The translations under genes and the position numbers were made by a program. Positions 40,529 to 48,970 of a stretch of 64,000 nucleotides of DNA are shown here, piece after piece (positions within the stretch are counted from its first letter, which is position 1; each line of letters begins with the position of its first letter). Below the pieces are notes generated by a model. It did no database searches, was not told where the DNA came from, and was given only the letters and a program-made list of their open reading frames with translations. Origin of the DNA: Mangrovicoccus sp049603835 (GTDB taxonomy: Bacteria > Pseudomonadota > Alphaproteobacteria > Rhodobacterales > Rhodobacteraceae); NCBI GenBank assembly GCA_049603835.1, contig JBMYSZ010000012.1, forward strand, positions 1 through 64,000, written 5' to 3'.

Positions 40529-41482
40529 ATGCTGAGTAGAACGGCGGATAATCTCTATTGGCTGGCCCGTTATCTGGAACGGGCCGAGACAATGGCACGG
40601 CTTTGCGAAGTCGGAACAAGAATGCAGCTAATGCCGGATGCGGCCGAAGGCTATCGCAGTGAATGGGAAAGCATCCTGCAGGCCAGCGGTATGGCCGAAG
40701 GCTTTGACCGGAAATACAAAGATGCGGATGAGCGTAGCCTTGTCACCTATCTTTTCTTTGACCGGGAAAATCCGTCCTCTGTGGCCTGCTGCTTGGAAAA
40801 TGCGCGGGAAAATGCCCGAATTGTGCGCACAGCGATCACCAGCCCGGTTTGGGATGCGCTGAATGTGGCCTATCAGGAAATGCGCGGTTTTCAGCGTCAG
40901 GCGCGCTCAGAGCTGGATGTCACCGAGCTAACCGAATGGACCAGCCGGCATACGGCCTTGGTCCAGGGGGCGATGATTGGCACTATGCTACGCAATGACG
41001 GGCATGATTTCCTCAATCTCGGCTATTCCCTGGAGCGGGCAGATAATACCGCGCGCTTCTTGGATGTGAAATATTACGTGCTGCTGCCGGATGCGGGCTA
41101 TGTGGGCTCGGGGCTGGATAATTACCAATGGACGGTTGTGCTGCGAGCCACCCAAATGCACCGGTCTTTCCATTGGGCTTATGGTGGCGATGTCACCGCG
41201 TCGAAAATCTTGGATATGCTGATCTTGAATCCGCAATGCCCGCGCTCTTTGCTGGCTTGTGTCCAAGATGCGGTGGATCACCTGGATCGCTTGGGGCGCG
41301 GCTATAAACGCAGCACCGAAGCGCAAAGCTTTGCCCGTGGATTGCTGGCGGAGCTAATGGAAACACGGGTGCGCGATATCTTTGACGAGGGCGTGCATGA
41401 ATTCTTGACTCGGTTCAAAGAAGATGTGGCCAAGCTGGGCGGGCTGGTGCACCAGTCTTATTTACGCGGGGTGGCGACATGA
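40529..41482 (+). CDS. Alpha-E domain protein (DUF403)
   Basis: The 317-aa all-helical protein starts with the hallmark SRTADNLYWLARYLERAETMARL and repeats a similar heme- or metal-free helical pattern later (LNLGYSLERADNTARFLDVKYY). Alpha-E proteins have no proven activity and nearly always sit beside the permuted ATP-grasp gene, which suggests they are its partner. It begins 4 nt after the ATP-grasp stop and overlaps the transglutaminase start by 4 nt. Confidence 0.92.
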   Translation: MLSRTADNLYWLARYLERAETMARLCEVGTRMQLMPDAAEGYRSEWESILQASGMAEGFDRKYKDADERSLVTYLFFDRENPSSVACCLENARENARIVRTAITSPVWDALNVAYQEMRGFQRQARSELDVTELTEWTSRHTALVQGAMIGTMLRNDGHDFLNLGYSLERADNTARFLDVKYYVLLPDAGYVGSGLDNYQWTVVLRATQMHRSFHWAYGGDVTASKILDMLILNPQCPRSLLACVQDAVDHLDRLGRGYKRSTEAQSFARGLLAELMETRVRDIFDEGVHEFLTRFKEDVAKLGGLVHQSYLRGVAT

Positions 41483-42327
41483 GACTGAAGATTTCCCACA
41501 TGACCCATTATAGCTATGAGCCCGAGCGCCGCCGCATGGTGCAAAGCCTTCGCTTGGAACCGGCGCCATCTGCATCGCAGCGGATCCTGTCTTGGTCTAT
41601 CGAAAGCAGTGGCGGCCAGATGGGCGCGCGCTTTTTGGACGGGGCGGGGGATTTGATCACCACATTATCCGTGCCTGGCCCGGTGGAAAAGGTGAGCATC
41701 ACGGTCACGGGCGAGGTGGAAACCCGCGATACAAATGGTGTGCTGCGCAATCACAAAGAGAAGACTCCGCCACTGACCTATCTGGTGGGAACGCGGTTTA
41801 TTCGCTCTGATGCGGCGATCAAAGCCTTGGCAGCCGATGCAGTGGACGGGATCGATAAGAAAAACTCTCTGGATCGGGCGCATGCTCTGAGTGCGGCGGT
41901 GGCTGCGGCGGTGAAATATACGCCGGGCAGCACAAATAGCGATACAACAGCGGCAGAGGCGGTCGAGGCCGGTGAGGGCGTGTGCCAAGATCATGCGCAT
42001 GTGTTGATTTCCGCCGCGCAAGTCCTGGATATGCCAGCGCGCTATGTGGCGGGCTATATGTATTCCACCCTGGAAGACACGGGCGAAAGCACCGACGAAG
42101 AAGGCGAGGTCTTTAGCGAGGCCAGTCATGCTTGGGCGGAGATTTGGGTTGAGGGTCTTGGCTGGGTTGGCTTCGATCCCTCTAATGAATGCTGCCCGGA
42201 TGAACGCTATGTGCGGCTCTGTTCTGGGCGCGACGCCTTTGATGCGGCGCCGTTACGCGGCATGGCGGTGGGATTTGGCGATGAACATCTCGACGTATTG
42301 GTGGACGTCGACGCCATTCAGCAGTAA
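41479..42327 (+). CDS. Transglutaminase-like cysteine peptidase
   Basis: The 282-aa protein has a bacterial transglutaminase N-terminal domain (LKISHMTHYSYEPERRRMVQSLRLEP) and a papain-like transglutaminase core. The catalytic cysteine is in GEGVCQDHAHVLISAA (about residue 170), the histidine in ASHAWAEIWVEGLGW and the aspartate in GFDPSN. In this operon type it probably cleaves or transfers an amide bond formed by the ATP-grasp enzyme. It overlaps the alpha-E stop by 4 nt. Confidence 0.93.
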   Translation: MRLKISHMTHYSYEPERRRMVQSLRLEPAPSASQRILSWSIESSGGQMGARFLDGAGDLITTLSVPGPVEKVSITVTGEVETRDTNGVLRNHKEKTPPLTYLVGTRFIRSDAAIKALAADAVDGIDKKNSLDRAHALSAAVAAAVKYTPGSTNSDTTAAEAVEAGEGVCQDHAHVLISAAQVLDMPARYVAGYMYSTLEDTGESTDEEGEVFSEASHAWAEIWVEGLGWVGFDPSNECCPDERYVRLCSGRDAFDAAPLRGMAVGFGDEHLDVLVDVDAIQQ

Positions 42328-42383
42328 ATCCCGCGCGGGGTGACTTAGGACGACAAATTCGGTCCGCGGGGAAGAGGTGTTCC

Positions 42384-43112
42384 ATGACCTATTGTGTAGG
42401 GTTGAAGCTGAATGCAGGCCTGGTGCTGCTCAGCGATACACGGACCAATGCGGGGCTCGATAATATCGCCTGTTTCCGCAAGATGTTCACATTTGAACTG
42501 CCGGGCGAGCGGATCATCACGATCTTGACCGCAGGTAGCCTGTCGGTGACGCAAACGGCTATGGCTGTGCTGCAAGAGGCGGTGGATGATCCTGATAGCA
42601 ATGAGGAAACCAATATCCTCAAAGCTCGTTCCATGCTGCATGTGGCGCGGATTGTCGGCCAGGTCCTGTCGGATGTGACAGCGGATGTTTCGTCAAAGCT
42701 GGAACGCATGAGCCAAAATGGTGCATCGGCCAGTTTGCTATTGGCGGGGCAGCGCAGAGGCGGCGAGCAGCGGCTGTTCTTGATCTATCAAGAGGGCAAT
42801 TTCATCGAGGCGACATCGGACACGCCTTATCTGCAAATCGGCGAGCATAAATATGGCAAACCGATTTTGGATCGGGTTGTGCGGCCAGAAACCAGCCTGG
42901 CGGATGCGCAAAAGGCTGTGCTTTTGTCGATGGATTCGACCCTGCGCTCGAATCTGTCCGTGGGGATGCCGCTAGATCTGATGGTGATTGAGGCGGATAC
43001 GCTGAAAGTCACCGAAGAACGCCGGATCGACGCGGATGATCCTGTGTTCCGGGAAATGAGCCAAGCCTGGTCGGCGGCGCTGCGCGATGCCTTTACCGGG
43101 ATCGTGGTCTAG
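42384..43112 (+). CDS. Anbu, proteasome-like Ntn peptidase
   Basis: The 242-aa protein belongs to Anbu (ancestral beta subunit), related to HslV and 20S proteasome subunits. After removal of Met1 the N-terminal nucleophile is Thr2. Asp18 (SDTRTNAG) and Lys33 (FRKMF) fall at the positions of the proteasome Asp17 and Lys33 site. Family members assemble into open rings or helices, and the substrate is unknown. It ends the ATP-grasp operon, 57 bp after the transglutaminase gene with its own GGGGAAGAGG ribosome site. Confidence 0.93.
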   Translation: MTYCVGLKLNAGLVLLSDTRTNAGLDNIACFRKMFTFELPGERIITILTAGSLSVTQTAMAVLQEAVDDPDSNEETNILKARSMLHVARIVGQVLSDVTADVSSKLERMSQNGASASLLLAGQRRGGEQRLFLIYQEGNFIEATSDTPYLQIGEHKYGKPILDRVVRPETSLADAQKAVLLSMDSTLRSNLSVGMPLDLMVIEADTLKVTEERRIDADDPVFREMSQAWSAALRDAFTGIVV

Positions 43113-43159
43113 GGGCAGGGCGGCTTAGAGCAGCAAGGGGTCCGCAGCAGCGCCCAAAG

Positions 43160-44110
43160 TCAGGCGCTGCGGGCTGGGATGGCTTCGGCCAGAAAAGCTA
43201 GGCTGTCATCTAGGACTTTATCGCGGATATGGGCGCGCTCCATCAGCACTTCGTGGTGGCCACCCTCCACCATTTGCAGCTGCCCAATGCTCCAACGGCT
43301 GGTGAAATCAGTGATCCGCGCGGCATTAACGATCTGCTCTTTGCTGCCAAGAAAAGTGAGCGTTGGAATGGATAATTCGCCAATCGCAGCCAGATCATCG
43401 GTTTCGATAATCGCTTGACGCAGCCATTCTAGGGTCGGGCCACCAATGCCTAGTTCCGGGTGGCTGCGTAACTGGCTTTGTAACCAGCGATAGGTCTTAG
43501 CGCAGCTGGTCAGCAAATTATCCTCGGGATCGGCCACCAGCACATAGGTTTCGCGTTTGGTCGAAGGCACCAGCCAATGGCCCATACCGAATTTCACCGC
43601 CAGGCTAGGCAGGATCCGCGCCAAAGGGCGCAAAGCGGGCGAAATATTGATCCCCCACATGGGCCCAGTGAAAAGCGCCGCCTCGGCGGGGAAGCCGTTC
43701 AACAAAGCTCGCAATGCGATGCAGCCGCCCATGGAATGGGCCAGGATGGTCCAAGGTTTGGGCAGATTTTCCCGCTCGGCGAACTCCACAAGCGCCGCCA
43801 CATCGGTTTGGTAGTCCGGGAAGCCGCCCACATGTCCCAGGGCGGGATCAGGCAGCAGCCGATCCGACAGCCCCTGGCCGCGCCAATCAATACAGGCCAC
43901 CGACCAGCCCGCCGCCGAAAGATAGGCCCCAACCGGGCCATATTTTTCCAGATACTCGGTGCGGCCGGTGAAAATGAACACTGTTCCCAAAGGCCCCGTG
44001 CCTAAAACACCGGCACGGAGTTTCACACCATCGTTACTCATCACCCAAGCCGCGCGGGTATCCGGCGCAGTTTCAGTAACGTCAAAAAAGAAAGGAGCCT
44101 CTATGTCCAA
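43160..44110 (-). CDS. Alpha/beta hydrolase, lysophospholipase-like
   Basis: The 316-aa protein is a serine hydrolase of the monoacylglycerol lipase/lysophospholipase type. It has VFIFTGRTEYLEKYGPVGAYLSAAGWSVACIDWRGQGLSDR, the nucleophile elbow AHSMGGCIALRALL (Ser near residue 126), an acid in LTFLGSKEQIV and the histidine in MVEGGHHEVLME. The start is TTG 44110 with AGGGAA upstream. It lies 8 nt from the SCP2 gene on the same strand, so the pair is likely one lipid-related operon. Confidence 0.87.
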   Translation of the reverse strand: MDIEAPFFFDVTETAPDTRAAWVMSNDGVKLRAGVLGTGPLGTVFIFTGRTEYLEKYGPVGAYLSAAGWSVACIDWRGQGLSDRLLPDPALGHVGGFPDYQTDVAALVEFAERENLPKPWTILAHSMGGCIALRALLNGFPAEAALFTGPMWGINISPALRPLARILPSLAVKFGMGHWLVPSTKRETYVLVADPEDNLLTSCAKTYRWLQSQLRSHPELGIGGPTLEWLRQAIIETDDLAAIGELSIPTLTFLGSKEQIVNAARITDFTSRWSIGQLQMVEGGHHEVLMERAHIRDKVLDDSLAFLAEAIPARSA

Positions 44111-44118
44111 ACCGTTCC

Positions 44119-44406
44119 CTAACTTAGGGCAGAGCCAAGTTTCATCGCCGCGCCCATATCGCCATCGATTTTCAACCGACCGGACATAAAGGCGCTGGTT
44201 GGGTCCAAATCCCCAGCCATCATTTGCTCAAACGTGTCTTGGCTGGCGGTTAGGGTGACATCCGTGTCGTCATCACTGGCCCGGACACCGCCGCCATCAA
44301 CCACAATTTCACCTTCATCCTCGATGACGAATTTAGCGCTTCCGTCAAAGCCTTCGGGTAGTTTTTCTTGCAGGGCCGCGACGGCGCCTTCGATCACTTT
44401 GCTCAT
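44119..44406 (-). CDS. SCP2 sterol-binding domain protein
   Basis: The 95-aa protein is a single SCP2-like domain: helix EGAVAALQEKL, strands SAKFVIEDEGEIVVDGG and DVTLTASQDTFEQMMAGDLDPTSAFMSGRLKIDGDMGAAMKL. Such domains form a hydrophobic pocket for lipids or acyl-CoA. It directly precedes the lysophospholipase-like hydrolase and may carry its substrate or product. It is divergent to the TPR gene across 63 bp. Confidence 0.9.
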   Translation of the reverse strand: MSKVIEGAVAALQEKLPEGFDGSAKFVIEDEGEIVVDGGGVRASDDDTDVTLTASQDTFEQMMAGDLDPTSAFMSGRLKIDGDMGAAMKLGSALS

Positions 44407-44469
44407 TTCGCCTCCATGATGGGTGTTAAACCAATGGTCTTTCGTTTTTTCCGCGTTATGGTGACTAGT

Positions 44470-45027
44470 ATGAGAAGTGTCAGCACAGTTTTCAAATCCG
44501 CAATACTGGTTTTCCTGAGTGCCGTTGCGTCTTTTGACGCAGCAGCGGAAACTCCGACCATTTCAGAGCTTTTGGACCAATTATCTAATCCAGAAACTGA
44601 AAATTGGCGTGAGCTGGAGGATAAAATCTGGCGCGAATGGTCGCGCTCGGGCTCGCCTGCGATGGATTTACTGCTCAAACGCGGGCGCGACGCTATGGAG
44701 GCCGAGGATGCCGAGGCCGCGATCGAGCATTTCACAGCCTTGATCGATCATGCGCCCGATTTTGCCGAGGCGTGGAATGCCCGCGCCGAAGCTTATTACA
44801 AATCGCAGAAAATGGGTCCGGCGCTAGAGGATCTGCGCCATACCCTGGCGTTAAACCCGCAGCATTTCGGTGCTTTGACCGGTTTGGCGGTGATTTTGCG
44901 CGAGCTGGATCAGAAGGCCCTGTCCCTTGAGGCATACAAAGCGAGTGAGGCTATACATCCGCACCGCGCCAACGTAAGAGAGGCCATCGAGCAGCTTGAA
45001 AAGGAACTGGGCGGCAGCACGCTTTGA
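44470..45027 (+). CDS. Exported TPR-repeat protein
   Basis: The 185-aa protein starts with a signal peptide (about residues 1-26, STVFKSAILVFLSAVASFDAAA) and contains two to three tetratricopeptide repeats (LLLKRGRDAMEAEDAEAAIEHFTALI, AWNARAEAYYKSQKMGPALEDL, LTGLAVILRELDQKALSLEAY). It probably acts in the periplasm as a protein-protein scaffold. The start could also be ATG 44434 or 44419; 44470 is chosen because it gives a compact signal peptide. The helicase gene follows after 24 bp. Confidence 0.8.
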   Translation: MRSVSTVFKSAILVFLSAVASFDAAAETPTISELLDQLSNPETENWRELEDKIWREWSRSGSPAMDLLLKRGRDAMEAEDAEAAIEHFTALIDHAPDFAEAWNARAEAYYKSQKMGPALEDLRHTLALNPQHFGALTGLAVILRELDQKALSLEAYKASEAIHPHRANVREAIEQLEKELGGSTL

Positions 45028-45051
45028 CGTCGCCCCTTCCGGGGACAGGGA

Positions 45052-48045
45052 ATGGCCCAAACAGGCAGGGTGACGGCGGTTTTAGGACCGACCAATACCG
45101 GCAAAACCCATTACGCCATCGAGCGTATGCTAGCCCATCGCACGGGTGTGATCGGCTTGCCGCTGCGGCTCTTGGCGCGCGAAGTCTATGACCGAATTGT
45201 TGCGATGCGCGGCCCGTCGGTGGTGGCCCTTGTCACCGGCGAAGAACGAATCGTTCCCGAGCGGGCGCAATATTGGGTCTGCACCGTCGAGGCCATGCCC
45301 GTGGGGCTGGCCACGGATTTTGTGGCGATTGATGAAATCCAGCTTTGCGCCGATCCCGAACGAGGCCATGTGTTCACCGACCGGCTGTTAAATGCCCGCG
45401 GTCTGCATCAAACGATGTTTTTGGGCAGCCAGACCATGCGCGGCGCAATCAATTCGCTGGTGGATCATGTGCATTTCGAAAGCCGCGAACGGTTTTCCGA
45501 TCTGTCCTATGTGGGCAGTAAGAAAATCAGCCGCATGCCCAGCCGCTCGGCGATTGTCGGCTTTTCGGTGGATAATGTTTACGCCATTGCCGAAGTCCTG
45601 CGGCGCCTGAAAGGCGGCTCTGCGGTGGTTATGGGGGCGCTAAGCCCGCGCACCCGCAATGCCCAGGTTGAGATGTACCAAAATGGCGATGTGGATTATC
45701 TGGTGGCCACGGATGCGATCGGCATGGGGCTGAACCTGGATATCCATCATGTGGCCTTTTCCTCGACCCGCAAATTCGATGGCCGCCGCATGCGCGATTT
45801 GATGCCCATCGAGCTGGCGCAAATCGCCGGGCGCGCCGGGCGTCACACGCAAAATGGCACTTTTGGCGTCACAGGTGAGGCAAGACCGTTACACGAAGAT
45901 TTAGCCGAGGCAATTATCGATTCGCGTTTTGCGCCGGTCAAGAAATTGCACTGGCGAAATGGGCGTTTAGAATTCGGCAGCCTTGGGGCGCTCATCGGGT
46001 CGCTGGAAATGCATACCAGCGATGAATGGTTGACCCGTGCCCGCGATGCGTATGATGTGCTGGCCCTGAAAGAGCTTGCCTCTAGTATCGATGTGCGAAA
46101 CCGGGCTAACAACCCGAAATCTATACGGCTTTTGTGGGATGTGTGCCGCATTCCCGATTTTCGCGGCATCTCCACAACCGAGCATTCGAGCCTGTTAGAG
46201 CGGATTTTCCATGATTTGCACGACACCGGCCGGATCAGTGATGCCTGGTTGACCGAGCAGGTTCGCCGCATTGATCGGGTCGAAGGGGATATCGACACTC
46301 TGTCGAAAAGGTTAGCATATATCCGCACTTGGACCTATGTGGCTCAACGCAAAGGCTGGCTAGATAACGAAAGCCATTGGCGGGAGGTCACGCGGGATGT
46401 AGAAGACCGCCTATCGGATGCGCTTCACGCGCGATTGACACAAAGATTTGTAGACCGGCGGACATCTGTTTTGTTGCGCCGGTTGAAGCAGAAGGAGAGC
46501 CTCGTGGCTGAGGTGAATGACAAAGGCGAAGTGACTGTCGAAGGCCAATTCGTCGGACGGCTAGAAGGTTTCCGCTTCAGCCAAGATAAGACCGCCACGG
46601 CGGATGAGGCAAAAACTCTGCGTCAGGCAAGCCTTGCGGCTTTGACGCCAGAATTTCATTTGCGCGCGGATCGTTTTTATAACGCACCAGATACTGAAAT
46701 TGATTTCACCGACCAAGGTGGTTTGATGTGGGGCGAACATGCGGTGGGCAAGCTTGTTGCAGGGGCGGAACCGCTCAAGCCTCAGGTCAGCGCATTTGTG
46801 GATGACGAGGCCGGGCCCGATGTGGCGCAAAAGGTCCAGCGCCGTTTGCAGCATTTCATTGATCGCAAAATCGCGGCGGCTTTTGAGCCGCTGATCGGGA
46901 TGAGCAAGGATGAGGCGCTGACAGGTTTGGCGCGTGGCTTTGCGTTCCAAATGGCCGAAGCCCACGGGATCTTGACCCGTGATAAGGTCGCCAATGATGT
47001 GAAGGCCTTGGATCAAGAGGCGCGGGGCCTGTTGCGCAAGCATGGGGTCCGCTTTGGCCAGTTCACGATCTTTATGCCGCTCTTGCTGAAACCGGCGCCA
47101 ACCCGTCTGCGTTTGGTGCTTTGGTCGCTGCAAAAGGATCTGGCTGAATTTCCTGCGGCGCCGCCGCCGGGTTTGGTCACGATCCCCACGGATCAACAGG
47201 CCGATGCCGATTATCACACCATGTCGGGCTATCGCGCGGCAGGCGAACGGGCAATCCGCATCGATATGTTGGAACGTTTGGCAGATTTGTTGCGCCCGAT
47301 GGATAGCCGCGGCGGGTTTGAGGCCACGCCGGATATGCTGTCGATCACCGGTATGACGCTTGAGCAATTCGCAAATCTGATGGAAGGTTTGGGCTATAAG
47401 GCCGAGCGCGGCGAGCGTGAAAAGCAAAAGCCAGAGCCGAAAACCGCCGAGGCGACAAGCGAAGCAGAGGCTCCGGCGACCGAAGAAAACGCTGAAGCTG
47501 CGGTAGAAGCAGCGGCAGAACCGGTCGCAGAAGACGCAGCGCAAACCCCTGACGCAGAAGCCCCAGCTGAGGCTGAAGCCCCGGTAGAGGCTGCGGCAGA
47601 ACCTGTGTCGGAACAGGAAACAGCAACAGCGGAGCCTGCAGAAGCCGAAGCTGAGGCCGAAACCGAAGCGGCACCGGCGGACGAAACCGCAGGCGAGATG
47701 GTGCAAGAAGTCTTCTTCACCTTCACCTGGGCCCCGCGCCGTCGCAATCACGGTGATCGTGGCCAGGGTCGCGGGCGTAACCGCCAAGACGGCGGCGGCC
47801 AGCGCAGCCGTGGCGATGATAGCGGCAAGCCAGGCAATCGCCGGGGCGGCCAAAATCAGGGCAAATCCCAGGGCGATGGCCCGGGCGGTAAGTCCAAATT
47901 CAAAGGCAAGGGCGGCAAACGTCCGCCGCGCGAAGATAAAAAGGGCGGACCCAAGGTCTATGCCGCGAAACCTCCGCGCAAAGAAAAGCCGATCGATCCG
48001 GATAACCCTTTCGCCGCTCTGGCCGCGCTGAAGGATAAAAGCTGA
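45052..48045 (+). CDS. Suv3-like DExH RNA helicase
   Basis: The 997-aa protein resembles the mitochondrial SUPV3L1/Suv3 helicase, whose closest bacterial relatives are alphaproteobacterial. Motifs are in order: I GPTNTGKTHYA (residues 12-22), II DEIQLCADPERGH, III LGSQTM, V VATDAIGMGLNLD and VI QIAGRAGRHT; Suv3-type C-terminal domains follow. Residues about 785-885 are an Ala/Glu-rich disordered tract and about 895-975 an Arg/Gly/Lys-rich RNA-binding tail. Suv3 works with RNA-degrading complexes, so a role in RNA turnover or ribosome assembly is likely. It is coupled to an S4-domain gene. Confidence 0.93.
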   Translation: MAQTGRVTAVLGPTNTGKTHYAIERMLAHRTGVIGLPLRLLAREVYDRIVAMRGPSVVALVTGEERIVPERAQYWVCTVEAMPVGLATDFVAIDEIQLCADPERGHVFTDRLLNARGLHQTMFLGSQTMRGAINSLVDHVHFESRERFSDLSYVGSKKISRMPSRSAIVGFSVDNVYAIAEVLRRLKGGSAVVMGALSPRTRNAQVEMYQNGDVDYLVATDAIGMGLNLDIHHVAFSSTRKFDGRRMRDLMPIELAQIAGRAGRHTQNGTFGVTGEARPLHEDLAEAIIDSRFAPVKKLHWRNGRLEFGSLGALIGSLEMHTSDEWLTRARDAYDVLALKELASSIDVRNRANNPKSIRLLWDVCRIPDFRGISTTEHSSLLERIFHDLHDTGRISDAWLTEQVRRIDRVEGDIDTLSKRLAYIRTWTYVAQRKGWLDNESHWREVTRDVEDRLSDALHARLTQRFVDRRTSVLLRRLKQKESLVAEVNDKGEVTVEGQFVGRLEGFRFSQDKTATADEAKTLRQASLAALTPEFHLRADRFYNAPDTEIDFTDQGGLMWGEHAVGKLVAGAEPLKPQVSAFVDDEAGPDVAQKVQRRLQHFIDRKIAAAFEPLIGMSKDEALTGLARGFAFQMAEAHGILTRDKVANDVKALDQEARGLLRKHGVRFGQFTIFMPLLLKPAPTRLRLVLWSLQKDLAEFPAAPPPGLVTIPTDQQADADYHTMSGYRAAGERAIRIDMLERLADLLRPMDSRGGFEATPDMLSITGMTLEQFANLMEGLGYKAERGEREKQKPEPKTAEATSEAEAPATEENAEAAVEAAAEPVAEDAAQTPDAEAPAEAEAPVEAAAEPVSEQETATAEPAEAEAEAETEAAPADETAGEMVQEVFFTFTWAPRRRNHGDRGQGRGRNRQDGGGQRSRGDDSGKPGNRRGGQNQGKSQGDGPGGKSKFKGKGGKRPPREDKKGGPKVYAAKPPRKEKPIDPDNPFAALAALKDKS

Positions 48046-48047
48046 TC

Positions 48048-48374
48048 ATGAGCCAGAGCCAAGACGCCACCCGGCAACGCGTGGATAAATGGCTCTGGTT
48101 CGCGCGCTTCTTCAAAACTCGAACTCTGGCCGCCGAAAAGGTGACCGGAGGCAAGCTGCGGATCAATGGCAGCAAAATCCGCAAAGCTTCGGCTCAGGTG
48201 GGGCCAGGGGATATGTTGACCTTTGTGCAAGCCGGAAAGGTGCGCTTGATCCGGGTCGAAGCTATGGCGGAGCGTCGCGGATCTGCACAAGAGGCGCAAA
48301 AGCTCTATACAGACCTTGACCTCGCCGCAAATGCAGAGCAGTCAGGCGCCTCAGCGTCGTCAGACCGCAGCTAA
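48048..48374 (+). CDS. S4-domain RNA-binding protein (HslR-like)
   Basis: The 108-aa protein has an S4 RNA-binding domain: QRVDKWLWFARFFKTRTLAAEKV, then GGKLRINGSKIRKASAQVGPGDMLTF. E. coli HslR (Hsp15) with this fold binds stalled 50S subunits with nascent chains. The gene begins 2 nt after the Suv3-like helicase stop, a frequent pairing in alphaproteobacteria, and suggests the two act together on structured RNA or ribosomes. Confidence 0.9.
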   Translation: MSQSQDATRQRVDKWLWFARFFKTRTLAAEKVTGGKLRINGSKIRKASAQVGPGDMLTFVQAGKVRLIRVEAMAERRGSAQEAQKLYTDLDLAANAEQSGASASSDRS

Positions 48375-48454
48375 TCCAGAACCGCGCGGATCCTGCTACG
48401 TTGAATGCCTTGCCGAGCAGGGCTATCTGTCGGGTGGAAAAGTCGAGGAAGCTT

Positions 48455-48796
48455 ATGACCTATGTCGTCACTGATAACTGCATCGCCTGCAAATACACGG
48501 ATTGTGTCGAGGTTTGCCCGGTAGACTGCTTTTACGAGGGCGAAAACACTCTGGTAATCCATCCAGAGGAGTGCATCGATTGCGGTGTTTGCGAACCGGA
48601 ATGCCCCGCAGATGCGATCCGCCCAGATACAGAGCCTGGCATGGAAGACTGGGTCGAGTTCAACCGCAAATATAGCGAAGCTTGGCCCGTGATCACCGTT
48701 AAAAAAGACCCGCTGCCCGATGCCGAAGCCCGCAATGGCGAAGAAGGCAAAATGGACAAATACTTCTCCGAAGCGCCGGGCGAAGGGGACGAATAA
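48455..48796 (+). CDS. fdxA: Seven-iron ferredoxin FdxA
   Basis: The 113-aa ferredoxin holds one [3Fe-4S] and one [4Fe-4S] cluster. Cys motifs are CIACKYTDCVEVCPVDC (Cys9, 12, 17 and 21) and CIDCGVCEPECP. The acidic C-terminal extension is typical for FdxA of alphaproteobacteria. ATG 48455 has a GAGGA site 8 nt upstream; upstream frame from 48401 is unsupported. It sits next to carD, the usual neighbour in this group. Confidence 0.95.
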   Translation: MTYVVTDNCIACKYTDCVEVCPVDCFYEGENTLVIHPEECIDCGVCEPECPADAIRPDTEPGMEDWVEFNRKYSEAWPVITVKKDPLPDAEARNGEEGKMDKYFSEAPGEGDE

Positions 48797-48811
48797 TTCG
48801 CCCTTGCCTCT

Positions 48812-48825
48812 TTGATTTGGATCAA
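48812..48825. promoter_or_regulatory. FNR/FnrL-type box
   Basis: TTGAT-TTGG-ATCAA is an exact FNR consensus (TTGAT-N4-ATCAA), extended to 6-bp arms TTTGAT/ATCAAA. It lies 16 nt after the fdxA stop and 238 nt upstream of carD. It suggests oxygen-dependent control of the downstream transcript, but a -10 at the class II distance was not seen. Confidence 0.6.
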
Positions 48826-48866
48826 ATCTGGCAAAATTATGTCGGCTTAGGGGCGAAATTGGGGTG

Positions 48867-48890
48867 AAAGCCCCAATCCCTGGGCTTTTA
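48867..48890 (+). terminator. Probable fdxA terminator
   Basis: AAAGCCC (48867-48873) pairs with GGGCTTT (48882-48888), followed by TTA and preceded by a mutually exclusive hairpin ATTGGGG/CCCCAAT (48858-48864 with 48871-48877). It lies 70 nt after fdxA. Confidence 0.55.
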
Positions 48891-48908
48891 TTGTGACGTT
48901 TTTTTTGC

Positions 48909-48970
48909 TATAACATCCTGACAATCTAAGATGGACTTAAACGGCGGCACGCTAGTGCGGTCGTTTTTTG
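48909..48970 (+). promoter_or_regulatory. carD leader: -10 element followed by an intrinsic terminator
   Basis: A TATAAC -10-like element (48909-48914) follows an eight-T run. About 26 nt downstream AACGGCGGCAC (48940-48950) pairs with GTGCGGTCGTT (48955-48965; one mismatch, one G-U) and runs into TTTTTT, a textbook terminator 93 nt before the carD start. A further 8-bp hairpin (48986-48993 with 49008-49015) follows. Transcription from this promoter would have to pass an attenuator. Confidence 0.5.

Noticed and set aside
47400..47700. Tandem repeat array or CRISPR-like structure in the helicase gene
   Set aside because: Repetition comes from Ala/Glu codons in a disordered protein tract; there are no spaced identical units.
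46561..47853. 430-aa minus-strand frame inside the helicase gene
   Set aside because: Cys- and Phe-rich shadow of the repetitive Ala/Glu-coding tract; the plus-strand gene carries complete helicase motifs.
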